Assembly (NCBI GenBank): GCA_963969365.1
Contig: OZ017759.1
Span: 1,302,001-1,366,000 of the forward strand
Length of the DNA: 64,000 nt
Direction of reading: 5' to 3'
DNA from: Asterochloris sp. CNOR1
Lineage: Eukaryota > Chlorophyta > Trebouxiophyceae > Trebouxiales > Trebouxiaceae
Below the pieces are notes generated by a model, which was not told the origin of the DNA, ran no database searches, and saw only the letters and a program-made list of their open reading frames with translations. The translations under genes were made by a program, and so were the position numbers. This document shows positions 12,901 to 25,200 of this stretch, piece by piece (within the stretch, counting starts at the first letter, position 1; the number at the start of each line of letters is the position of its first letter).

Positions 12901-13457
12901 CAGGCTCGCCCGGCCCCCTTCCAGACGGCAGCTGCCACTGAGTCTGCTTGACATCAAGGTGCCTGCAAAAAGGTGCTGCATGTGCCTCACTTTCCTGGAC
13001 GAGCTGTGCAGGCCCTTGTGGCATCAAGCCTCACTGGCCTGCAGTGCACTGCCAAGCACAGGCAAAGGGCTGTGAATCTGAAAGAGACCTAAGGACACCT
13101 GTTACCTTACCATCGCTTCACTGAGCTCACGGCAGCTACAAGGTGTGCACTTGACTGCAGGTGCAGGGGACCCACAGTCGCTGTTGCCCTCCCAGTGCTC
13201 ACAAAGCGTTGAAGCATTCACAGTCTGTGCACCGAAGTGCAGGTCTCAGGGACCCAGGGATGGCTGTTGCGCTGCCCACGCCTCGCAAAGGGGCAGCCGC
13301 TGCCCCATCCTCAGCCCGTCAGAGCATGAGGGACAGTGCTGCACCGGACAACAGTCTCAGCACACAACCTGAGGATGACCCTCTCACAAGCAAGCCCATG
13401 GCCACCCCCCGGCGAAGCTCTGACGGCGTGCGCTTGGTATCTGGGCGCTGGATGTGA
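957..13457 (+). CDS. Kinesin-14 family motor protein, intron-rich; 5' end and tail not fully resolved
   Basis: Microtubule motor ATPase. Exons that join in phase: 2519-2663, 3160-3235, 3602-3698 (charged coiled coil), 4498-4674, 5724-5850, 6653-6804, 7376-7516, 7960-8149, 8784-8867, 9352-9482, 9817-9944 (motor), 10526-10658 (coiled coil), then a Ser/Pro/Ala-rich tail from 11332; the last exon 13243-13457 ends in TGA. Motor landmarks are the neck-to-motor junction [19 protein letters not shown]-loop GQTGSGKT, switch [10 protein letters not shown], switch II LIDLAGSE built across an intron, [10 protein letters not shown] and IPFRNSKLT. The neck next to a motor start of the form [11 protein letters not shown] is typical of kinesin-14, usually minus-end directed. 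Coding on both sides of the motor resembles plant kinesin-14s with an internal motor. Probable upstream exons lie at 957-1090 and about 1585-1731. The start codon may be in the first kilobase or beyond the window. The exons inside the 11.3-13.2 kb tail are unresolved; its frame is open from 11332 to about 12396. Confidence 0.9.
1735..2200 (+). repeat. Degenerate tandem echoes of the kinesin exon ending near 1731
   Basis: The exon end reading GTCCTGGGCAGCTTGACCCAG followed by GTGGGT recurs in drifted form at about 1790-1830, 1900-1925, 1990-2022, 2075-2110 and 2155-2190. Each copy keeps a core like CTGGGCAGTCTGA-(C/G)TCAG and a downstream GTG or CAG. Spacing is roughly 80-115 bp. The copies have drifted from the exon sequence, so they look non-coding. 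Confidence 0.7.
2664..2935 (+). repeat. Three decaying copies of a kinesin coiled-coil exon end
   Basis: The exon end that encodes [16 protein letters not shown] (to 2663) is followed by copies near 2708-2765, 2797-2855 and 2889-2935. Each has a version of GTCATGGCAGAG, TGCTGCCTGCGCCTGAG and a trailing (A/G)CTGCA. Flanking intron bases such as GAGCACAGT are copied too, so the unit spans the exon-intron border. Confidence 0.8.
4185..4470 (+). repeat. Three echoes of the kinesin exon that starts at 4498
   Basis: The exon start GTGGATGAACTGTCTGAGG, with its TGCAG acceptor, has copies at about 4190-4240 (nearly identical over the first 24 bases), 4280-4330 and 4408-4460. The upstream intron flank TGACAxCATGCATGxATG is also shared between the 4260-4280 and 4476-4492 regions, so acceptor and exon were copied together. 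Confidence 0.85.
4675..5140 (+). repeat. Echoes of the exon end at 4674 within a kinesin intron
   Basis: The exon end encoding [17 protein letters not shown] has a clear copy at about 4947-5003 (a TGCACTAGCAGCTCTGCC start and a GGCATGGAGGCGGAGGTCA end). A weaker copy lies at about 5090-5145. The copied unit includes the donor GAGGTCA. Confidence 0.75.
7155..7215 (+). repeat. Echo of the kinesin exon at 7376
   Basis: This segment matches the exon start at 7376 closely, including GAGTACCAGATC, GGTGCAG, GAGATCTACAA and GAGCAGCT equivalents. An in-frame TAG replaces the Leu region, so this copy is not coding. Confidence 0.85.
8150..8335 (+). repeat. Echoes of the switch II exon end in a kinesin intron
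   Basis: The exon end for [11 protein letters not shown] (8119-8149) is followed by a near copy at about 8224-8262 in which CATAGCTGCCTGCCCCTGAT and GACCCGGCAGG are clear. A weaker copy lies around 8300-8332. The intron bases after the donor are copied too: GGGCTGGATGGATGCTGTCT against TTGCTTGCCGAGTGCTGTAT. Confidence 0.75.
10659..11035 (+). repeat. Three echoes of the kinesin exon ending at 10658
   Basis: The exon end AATGGAGGCAGAGCTGGCGC with donor GTGGGT recurs at about 10796-10832, 10886-10925 and 11008-11035. Each copy keeps GAxxCA(G/A)AGCTGGC. Spacing and drift are irregular. Confidence 0.8.
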
Positions 13458-13845
13458 AGCAGTACTTTGCCAGGGGTAACAGTGTTCACATGTTAGCTGC
13501 TTGGCACCCCTGTAGCTAGCCAAATGGGTAACTGTGTGACAAGATCTGGTAATGCATCTTGAGTCCCAATGAAATCATGTGCCTCAACTACCACCTGAAT
13601 GCATGCTTTTTGTGGAGACCTGACAGTTGAACCTGAGGCAGGCCCTTCAAGTCACAGCGTCTGTGCCTGCTCATATGTCATGATGGTGCCATCGCGCTGG
13701 CCCATTTATAAGCATTTGTCATCTGGCCTCAGGCCTGACGCTGCTCCAGTCCACGACAGGACTTGAGTCAACCTGCCCATCGGCACAATGAATGCCATGA
13801 TGGCACAATGCAACCAAGTTGCCGGAAGTCAAAGTTTAACGGTCC
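13458..13845. other. Kinesin 3' flank and MECR 5' flank; no gene seen
   Basis: This spacer lies between the kinesin stop codon and the MECR start codon. It should hold the 3' UTR of one gene and the promoter and 5' UTR of the other. I see no clear element in it. Confidence 0.5.
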
Positions 13846-16800
13846 ATGACCTACATGGGCCTTGCCATGCTGCTACAACCACGGTTTGTGAGATTGCCTC
13901 CCGCGACGAGGGCAGTCAGCATCAGCAGATCTGTCACAGCCATGTCTCAGAGGTGGGCATGTGCAAATCTGTGTGCATGCATTAGCTCATGTGCCTGGAA
14001 AGCCTGTGCCACAGTATGTGTTTCCTGTGACTGTAGCGCTATGCACGGCAGATATACTCTGGTCTTGCAGGTTTCAATTAGCTTCTGCGCTGCTGCTGCC
14101 TGAGCATGGGGAGCCTCTGAATGTGCTCAAGCTAGAGCAGCAAGAGCTACCACAGCTCGGCGCTGACGATGTGAAAGTCCACATTCTTGCAGTGAGCCCC
14201 CTACACTTTATGCATGGTGCTGTACTGCAGTCCAGTAAGTGTTGCAATGCCCCTGGCAGCCTGTTTCCCCTTGCTGCCGTGGGCCCCTGCACGCCTGTGA
14301 TGAAGGACGCTGCATTGCATGGCAGGGCATGTTGACTTAGCCTGTCAGCCTGCTTTGCTTGGTGCCCAGCATCTAATGGGCATGACAGCTATGCAGTCGG
14401 TGTCTTTGAGTCAGCACACTGCCTCAGTGTCTCAGCTGAATGGGAGCATGACAGGCTTTACCATGTTCAAGTGTGGCCTTTTACAGCAAGCTGCGTACCT
14501 CCTTTGCAGAGCCCCATCAACCCCAGCGACGTCAACGTGGTGCAAGGGAAGTACCCCATCAAGCCCAAGCTGCCTGGGGTGCCCGGCAACGAGGGTGTTG
14601 CACGAGTTGTGGAGGCAGGCAGCAATGTGAGTGAGCACGGAGATCATGAGCATGTACATGCATGCCAGCAAGTCTATGCTATTCAACACCAACTTCTGTT
14701 GACCTGTCTCAAACTTGGGTGTGGGCGGCTGCCTGCGCTGCCGGCTAGTCCCATCTTGGATTGAATTGCAGCTTGTACAGCAACCTGGCTGCATGTCCCA
14801 CAGTGCCAGCTCAGCAGTAGAAGGATGTCCACAACTGGCATGGAGGGACCCGATGTGGCTGAGGAAGCTGACCAAAGGCCGCAGGGTACATGTCTGAAGC
14901 ACTACAAAAGGGTTGTTTGTCCACAGACATGATCTGTGTCCTCCTGTGAGCACTAATGTAGCAGCTGGCTTGGTGGCAGCAAGCTGAAACAACTGGTGTG
15001 CATGTGGGCTGCAGGTCACCAGCCTGAAGCAGGGCAGCCTGGTCGTCCCCCTCGCAGCTGCAATGGGCTTCTGGCGCAAGGCAGCAGTCATGCCAGCTGC
15101 AGACCTGTATGAGGTCCCTGGTGACATGCTAATTGAGGCTGCTGCCACCCTGTGCATCAAGTGAGCCTCTGGAGAGCTCTGTGAACTCTATGAACGTGCG
15201 CAGGACATGGCAAGATTCAGCAGAGAGACCACAGTTGGCTGTGGTCGCTGTGCAGCAGGAGCACTGTGCCTAATGTGCTTGCCATCAAGGACTTCACACC
15301 GTATGCAGCATGGCTGTGGGTTTATGCCCATGGATGCAGCTCATGCATCTAGTGTGCCGCATGTGTCCATCAAACCTTGTTGTCTGAGCCAGTCGGCAGT
15401 CCTTGAGCAGGGCAGGCACTCTTTGTGACAATACTGGGTGGCACCCCTTGAGGCCATGCCTGCACCTGGAGGGCTGCCATGTGGCATGATCCGTAACGCA
15501 GGACTTTTGCGGCTTGCCTTGTGAATTGCAGACACAGGGCTGGAATCCAAAATGCAGGCAGCCGTCTTGCGTCAAACTCAGTGAGCTCCTTGCTGCTTCC
15601 TCACCTGTTGGTCCGGCTGGTGCAGTACTGGGTGCATGCTGAAGGCATAGAGCTTAGTGGGAGCTTCTCCCTCAGAAATGCGTATGCTGGGTCCTGCACC
15701 TAGAAGGCAGCGCTTAGAATGTGCTAATATGCTCCTCAACAATGATGACCTTCAAACACTCTGGGCTGCAGGGGATTGTGGCCCACACAGTCAAGGCAAG
15801 GTCACTGTGTGGGCCTGATTCCCCTTCAGCCCGGAGTATTTGGGCCTGCAGCTGTACTCAGCTGTTTTGTGCCTTCACCACAAAAGCAGCCACCCCCAGC
15901 GTACAGTGAAGCACCCTGCTGTATTCTTGGCTGCAGGCTGTCATTTGCTACACCCCCTGTGGTGGATCTTGCTGGCGGTGTGCTAACTGTCTTACCTAAG
16001 CACAAAAGTGACATCCTTACCTGCAGCCCCCCCTCGGCGCTGCGCATGCTTGAAGAGTATGTGGATCTGCAACCAGGGGATGCTGTCATCCAGAATGGGG
16101 CCAACAGTGCAGTTGGGCAGGTGGGCAGGCGAGTATAGAGCAGGAGGACAGCTGCATTCACTGGAGTGCGCATCTCATCCAGAAAGAGCATGGCACTACA
16201 TATCGGTCACAAGTGCAAGATTACAACTTTGTGGCTGGCAGTCACTGGCCTGGAAGCTTGACTGAAGCTCAGCGTGGCCTCGGCTTTGAGCCTGGACCCC
16301 TGCCATCTGGGAGCAGCACAGCCTGTCGGGGCATACGAGCCACAGCTTGGGTGCCGGCATGCATCATTGCAGCAGATCAAGCAGGCCCACTTCCTCGCCT
16401 TGACCCCTGGCCGCTACCTGCAGCTGGTGATTCAGATTGCCAAGAGCAAGGGGGTCCACAGCATCAACATTGTGCGGGGGCGGCCAGAGGCAGCAATGCA
16501 GGCCGTGGAGGAGCACCTCAAGGGGCTGGGGGCAGATGTGGTGACCACAGAAGAGAAGCTGAGGGAGGCGTTTGGTGCGTGATTTGGTAGCAGGCTTCAA
16601 GGGGATGCACAGGAGCACGCATTGTCGCATTGTATCAGATCTCCGTGCATTCAAGCTGAATGCAGGGCAGCTGCACGTATGAAAGAGGGCTGGATGATGC
16701 TGCAAGCTCCACTGAAATGCTGGGAGAGGCCTGCATTGATTGTGTCTTGCACATGATGGAGCAGCATGTGCATGCATCCACGGTCACAGTAGCTGCTCTG

Positions 16801-18733
16801 AGTCGCGTGAAGGTCAATCAAGGTGCCAGCAGCGTCATGCATGGCAGTCAAAGCGTTTCACGCATCATAGCGGATAGCAAGCCTGGTTGGGGTTGGCGCG
16901 CCTGTGGTTGTGCAGGCGCCAGGCGCTGCTGCACATCGTCTTACCAGCCGCAGTGTCACCGCAGTGCCTGAGCGGCTCTGGGTGCAGCTGTGCCCTGCCC
17001 TTCTTGCGGGACCAGGGGCTCACCAGCCAAATATCTGGCAGCGTCGCTCGTGTCTGCAGCGTGCATTGGTCATGACTCTGGGTCATGGGGCAATCAGCAG
17101 CATGATCAAGTGCAGCTTGCCCTGCAGCATGGGCGCAGAGTCTGCCCGTGGTCTTAGTATGCACAAGTCAGCCTGACAATGCTTGTTACTAGCAGTGCCA
17201 GTGCACACAGGCTGCGCCGTTGCGTCTGCAGGCTATGCCAAAGCTCGGCCTAGAACAGGCGGATCAACTGCTGCTGTGCCAGGCCCTGTGTCTGCAGATG
17301 CCTGAACGCCTAAGCAGACCGGCACTCACGCTGTTGCTGCTTGTAGGGCAGGCTGGGCTCCTAGCCGCCAAGCTGGGCCTGAACTGCTTGAGAGGTGATA
17401 CACGTGGCCATGCTTGGCCTCAGACACCGTACCTGTTTGCTTGCAGGGCAGGCGGGCCTGCCGGCCCCAAAGCTAGGCTTGAACTGCGTGGGGGGCAGCG
17501 CCTCAGCTGCAGTGGCCAAGATGCTGGCAGCAGGGGGCACCATGGTTACTTATGGTGAGCATGTGGCCTGTGAAAGCTGCGCACGCCTCTCCTTGGCATG
17601 TGGGTGGCACAGGCTGCATTCAACACCCCATATGTTGGGAATGTCAGCTCTGGTGTGCGCTCACAAGCGTCTCATCACGCTGAGCATGCTATGCGCATGC
17701 TCAGCAGGCAGAATACTGGATAGACATGGCAAGTACCATGACGCTGGACTTTGACTAATTGGATGGCAATGCAGAATGGACACCCTCTGCTTTCACTATT
17801 GGCTTGACCAAGCCTCAACCTTGCATGCGAACTGTTTCAGTGTGGCTGCTGCAGATGCCATGGGGCCCCCAGGCTGAGACGTGCTGTGCATGTGAAGTGC
17901 ATTGCAAGCAGGACGCCCTTTGCTCTCGTATGTCGCTACGGGTCAGCATGTAAAGTGCTGTGCTGCAGCTGTGGCTGCTGCAGGCCCCATGGGCAATCCA
18001 GGCTAATCTGCTGCTGTGCGGTGCAGGCGGCATGAGCATGCAGCCTGTGACAATACCCACAGGCCTGCAAATCTTCAAGGGCATCAAGGCGATGGGCTTC
18101 TGGCTGAGTAAGTCTGTCCTGCCATGCAGTTGTCTGTTCGCTGCCTGCTGCCTGCTAACTGCGCCCAGTGAACTGGTCCGCAAGCCAATTCAGCGCAGAT
18201 GCATTTTGGCTGTGCCTACCCCATCTCGCAGCAGTCCTCACAGCAGCCATGGCAAACTTCGGCAAGCTGCAGCTCATTGCTCCCAGAGTTAGTGCCACAA
18301 GGTGCTCCGGACCACAGGGGAATTCATGCTCAGCAGTCTGAAGCCAAAGATTACACTGGTGACTGCAGGTGGCGGCAGTGCTGAGCAGCCTAAAGCCAAG
18401 CGCCAGGTGCTGGACAAGCTGGTTCCCCTGGTGCAGAGCGGGGCCATCAAGACGAGGTGACCTCATTTGCATCTCCCAGCAGACTGGTGCACATGCAGTT
18501 GCTCTCCATGTCACTGCAATTCAGCGGCACATGTGCAGCCTGCTGCCATCTTGCAAGCGCATGTGGGCTGTGAGTGCCAGCTTCAAGGGCATCTAGCCTG
18601 TGAAGTGCAGATGTGTTGCTGCTTCGGCTGCAGGACGCAGGATGTGCCACTGTCAGCCTGGCGAGAGGCCTTTGAACAGCACGCCAGGGGGACACAAGGG
18701 GCAGTGAAGACGCTCCTGAGGCCTCAGGAGTGA
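13846..18733 (+). CDS. MECR: Mitochondrial enoyl-[acyl-carrier-protein] reductase (trans-2-enoyl-CoA reductase), MECR/ETR1 family
   Basis: NADPH-dependent reductase that catalyses the last step of mitochondrial type II fatty acid synthesis, which feeds lipoate production. Ten exons join in phase to a 370-residue protein: 13846-13952, 14071-14191, 14510-14626, 15015-15160, 16027-16120, 16424-16574, 17447-17554, 18027-18107, 18369-18456, 18634-18733. The length matches animal MECR (about 373). Exon 1 is Arg/Ser-rich and lacks acidic residues after its first codons, like a mitochondrial presequence; ATGs at 13846, 13855 and 13867 are all possible starts. Family landmarks are [16 protein letters not shown] with the conserved Tyr, [26 protein letters not shown] at the nucleotide-binding turn, [16 protein letters not shown] and IKAMGFWLS. 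The introns carry clear exon echoes (17.2-17.45, 17.84-18.0 and 18.3-18.37 kb). Confidence 0.96.
17225..17446 (+). repeat. Two echoes of the MECR exon at 17447
   Basis: Copies of the exon start (GGGCAGGCGGGCCTGCCGG through AAGCTAGGCTTGAACTGC) lie at about 17346-17395 and, weaker, at 17232-17262. The 17346 copy keeps its TGTAG acceptor and reads openly as [14 protein letters not shown] before a GT, so it resembles a second version of the exon. Confidence 0.85.
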
Positions 18734-19097
18734 TTTGTGTGTCCAATAGCTATTCTGACCATGCAACCAGTGTTGATCATGTAGCCGAATGTCATCTACT
18801 CTGGCCTTGTGCCTACAAGACGCAATCCTTCTGCCATGCAGCTCTTGCCTGTACATGCACTGCACCATAGTTGAGTGAACAGATGGGCCTGCAGTAGCCT
18901 GGCCTGCAATGTGCTCAATCCCTGCCCCTCCTCTGGAAGTCTTTGCCGATAAGCTTTGCTTTCTCCTGCCAGGTCTCAAGATGTCAACCAGTGGGGCTTA
19001 CAGTATAAAACCTCAAATACAAAAGCTTCAACAAGCTGCAAGGATACACTGGGATCTGAGCTACGTGATTAAAGGGGGAGCAGGAAAGGGAAGGGGA
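18734..19097. other. Convergent spacer between MECR and polyubiquitin 3' ends
   Basis: Both neighbouring genes end here, tail to tail. The stretch should hold both 3' UTRs. I see no further gene in it. Confidence 0.5.
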
Positions 19098-21460
<2,363 letters not shown>

Positions 21461-21462
21461 AG

Positions 21463-21671
21463 AAGCCACAGCCAGGCAGGCCCCAGGGGAGGCAGGTCTC
21501 GTCCCTGCACTGCAAGCTCTCTTAGGCATGCAGCACAGTGCGGCCATCCTATACGAATCCCCAGGCCACAAGATCGTCACCTGGGCAGCAGAGACGGTGG
21601 AGGGAGCCATTGAGATGTGCGGCCAGGATGTGATAATCTGCAGTGTGTCCAACCTGCTGGTGTTGCAGCGG
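21463..21671 (+). CDS. Unassigned exon of an unknown protein
   Basis: An open exon after a CACTGCAG acceptor and before a GTATGT donor. It contains a protein-like run with ALLGMQHSAAILYESPGHK, then AAETVEGAIEMCGQDVIICS and VSNLLVLQR. I do not recognise the family. A part of a WD/trafficking protein such as RIC1 crossed my mind, but I cannot support it. The rest of the gene (21.1-22.2 kb) was not resolved, and the exon could belong to a short gene upstream of the TVP38 gene. Confidence 0.4.
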
Positions 21672-22211
21672 GTATGTAGGATTTCCTCAACAGGCGGTCC
21701 ACAGGTGAGGTGGCTACAGCCAGTGTTCTCATGATTGCTGTGGGTGGCCCACTGCACAAGCAGAATGCGAGGAGATGGTGCAGTTGGTTCAGAGGAACAA
21801 CAACCCCACTGACAGCTACACTAGCAGCTAGCTAATGTTTACAGTGGCACAAGCTTTCTTTCTGGCTCAACCGCCAGATGATTTATTGCAAGGATCACCA
21901 TTTACAGTAGTGCATCAGCATTGCATATCGCTGCTGTACCGTCAAAGCAGACTGGCAACATTACAGCTCCATTACTCCCAGCAGAGGATTGCTTTCACCT
22001 TACATTGGAGCATTGGCGAAACCACCGGAACGAGAAAAAGATAGCACAGCTTGACATCGTTGCCAGCCTCCAGCTGTCAGGTGCAATTGGCAACACTGCT
22101 CCCCAGCAGCAGTCACCAGGAGCTTGTCGCTGCCCACAGTGTGCAGCCCAAATCCATCCACATGAGGGATTGGTCCTGCGCACAGCATGAGCGCTCCAGC
22201 TCCGCACCTGC

Positions 22212-25200
22212 ATGATGGCAGCCCTGCGTGCCAGCAGCTCCAGCGCCGCGCATCTGCCACCAGCCGGGAGCTCCTGCTCCCCCCAATTCAGCTACAAGCT
22301 GAGAGCAGCAACCTTTTTTCAGCCCTGCCCTGCTCGCCGCAGGTGTGCACGCCGTGCATGCAGAGCTGCCATGTTGCATGGTGCTGTCACTGCCACTGTA
22401 CCCTAGTTGTGCCAGCTCTTGCTCTTCTGCAATCAGATCGCAGCTTTACATTTTGCATGGCACTAGATCCACTCTGCCGGCTCGCCGCCCATGGCATTGC
22501 ACCTTCCAGCTGTCACAGAACAATGGCCGTCCTAATGTGCAGCACGCTGTGCTGAGCCAGTCGACACAGGCCATGACATGGAGCCCCAGCCTGCTGATCA
22601 TTGTGCTCAATGACCCTGCAGACACTTAGTCCACCACGCCTGGTACCGTGGCAGCCGTCAGGGCACAGCTTGCAGGGGCTGCCCATCCCTGGAACCCTGC
22701 AGCAGAGGGTCTCCAGCGACCTCCCAGGCTGGTCTGCAGCCTCACCACAGTCTCAGGGCCTGCTGTCCAGGGTGAGCAGTGGCTGTGGGTGTACCTCCAG
22801 CACAGCTTGCCAGTCAGCTACTGTTTGGCCTCACTGCAGCACAGTGGCAGGCCAGCAGCTGGGCAGAGCGCCACGCGCGTGTAGCTGTGCGGTGCAAGCT
22901 GTGTGAGGCTGTCCTGTCACATGCAGAAGACAGAAATGAATTTGCTGGACCCCAGCTGCTCACATAACAGCGCTCATGGCTGCTGCTGGACCCTGCAGGC
23001 TGCCAGTGCCCGGCCAGCCACCACTGAGTGGCAGCGCCCACACTTGGATTGCACCCTCTCGGCCAGCCTCCACTCGCCAGGCATTGTCACCAGCAGCTCA
23101 TCAGGCAGCCCCAAACCCCTCCTGGTGGCGGGTCCACCTGGCACCAGAGGCATGGCACGGTGGCTCTGGTGCACGGGCGAGGCCGTGCCTCGAGTGATGC
23201 TGCTTGTCCTCCTTGTGGTGGCCATCGTGCTGGCGGCCACAACCCTGGTGAGGCTCACAGCATTGCGGGAGTCTCTCGCATGGTGCATTTTCAAGTGCGC
23301 AAGTCATGCTGCCATAGTGCTGGCTGCCACACTCTGGTGAGTTATGCGGCACTGCAAGGTGCATGGGCGAGGCAGTGCCGCGAGCCGTGCTGCTCGTGCT
23401 GGCCATGGTGTTGGCCGCCACCACTCTGGTGAGCCACGCTGCACTGCCAGTCACGCTGCTGCTGGAATCTGACCGTGGTGCCATAGGCAAGGCAATGCCA
23501 TACGTCATGCTGCTGATTTGGCTCATCTGGTCATAGAGCTGGCTGCCAGGACCCTTGTGAGCTCCGCAGCACTGCAAGTCACACTGCTGCTGGCAGATGT
23601 TAGCTGTCATGCATACGCAAGGGAGTGCTACACGTCATGCTGCAGGTGCTGCTCAACTTGGCTGCAATGTGTGTGGTGAGGTGTGCACCCTGCCATCCTG
23701 TGTGTCCTTGTCTGGCTGCCCTGGAATCCAAGGTGAAGGCAATGCTTGCCATGGCATGCAGCCCTGCATCTGGGTCGCAACTGGCGCAAGGCTGCCCCTC
23801 ACTTTGCGATGATGGGTGCCCAGCGTCAGTATGTTTGAGAGCTGTGAGAGCTGTTGTGTTGGCAACATGGCACGCTGCATTGGCATGTCACCAAGCTGTT
23901 CTGCGTGCTGGACAGCAGCACTCTCCAAGGAGTATATAATCTGCTGGCCTCTGCGCCATCAAAAGACCTGCAGATGAGGCATGAGCTGCTGCGCATTTTG
24001 TAATGCTGTAGTGACGCACCTGCCGGCCAGCGCAGCTGAGTATTTGCGCTGCAGCTGCATGCAGCATTGGCTGCAGGGGCGGAGCCAATCCATTCCTTCA
24101 CATCACAGAGGCCCCCTGCTGGCACCAGCCCTTCTGTAATGCCTTGGAGGCAGTGAACTACAGGCACTCCTTGTGGATACAGCAATGCTGAGGCTGCCCT
24201 TGCGAGGGTTCTGTCTCCTTTGTGTAACACCTACTGGACAGCCCTTCAGCAGGGAGTCTTTGCAGCAGTCCTCCCTGTGGAAGCCACCCTGGCAGTCGCG
24301 CTGGAGGACAGCAGTCGGATGCAGGCAGCCCTCCTTTGGACAGGTTTCAAGCATGAGGCTGCCCTGCTCATGCTGTGCTGATGTGCCATCCCTGCAGGAC
24401 AGCAACAAGGTGGAGGCAGCCCTCCTGTGGATGGACGAAGCCCCCCTCCAAGGCAGCATCTGCTTTGTCCTGGGCTACACAGTGGCCGTGGTGCTCCTCT
24501 TCCCCGGTTCCATTCTGGCTCTGGCAGCCGGTGCCATGTTTGGGGTCGTGCTGGGGTCAGTGGTGGTATGGCTGGGCACCCTGCTGGGGCAGACACTGTC
24601 CTTCATTGTGGGACGCTACCTGCTGAGGCACCTGGTCATGGAGTACACGGCCAAGCAGTACCCCAAGTGGGCTGCCATCGACACAGCTGGTGAGGGGCTG
24701 CAGCAAATGCCATGATTTGATCTGATCCTGTCGCTGTGCATGCACTGCCCATCAGTGCCCCAAGTGGGCTGCCCTCGATACAGCAGGTGAGGTCTTTGGC
24801 ACATGCACACTTACTAGCGTGTTCTGCCTGAGAGGTCAAGGGCAAGCAGGTTCACATTTGTTCTTAGCAGGTGCCGATTGCAGCATGTTGGGTTCCTGCC
24901 TGAGCCCTGTAAGTGCCCAGCTAACAGCATTTCGGCCGCCCCTGACATGAGAGCTGCAGGCTGCAGCGACTGCCGCCTGTCTGGCAGTTGTGCGGTCTGG
25001 CATGGGTGCAAATGCGCCCAGGTACAGGACAGCTCAAGCTTCTGCTACTACCCTGAGAGCTGCATTGGCTAGGACCTGCGGAAAGGCACTAGCGTCTCAC
25101 TTAGACCTGTTGCCAGACACCCAAGACTCACCTCTAGCCAGCCCTGCTCTGGCCCTGTGCACTCTCAGGTGTGTGTGTCTGGTTCTGCAGTGTCTCGCGA

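Noticed and set aside
22600-22900. Possible RIC1/WD-repeat protein exon (EQWLWVYLQHSLPVSYC)
   Set aside because: The resemblance was only a few residues, and the stretch lies in what is probably the first intron of the TVP38-type gene.
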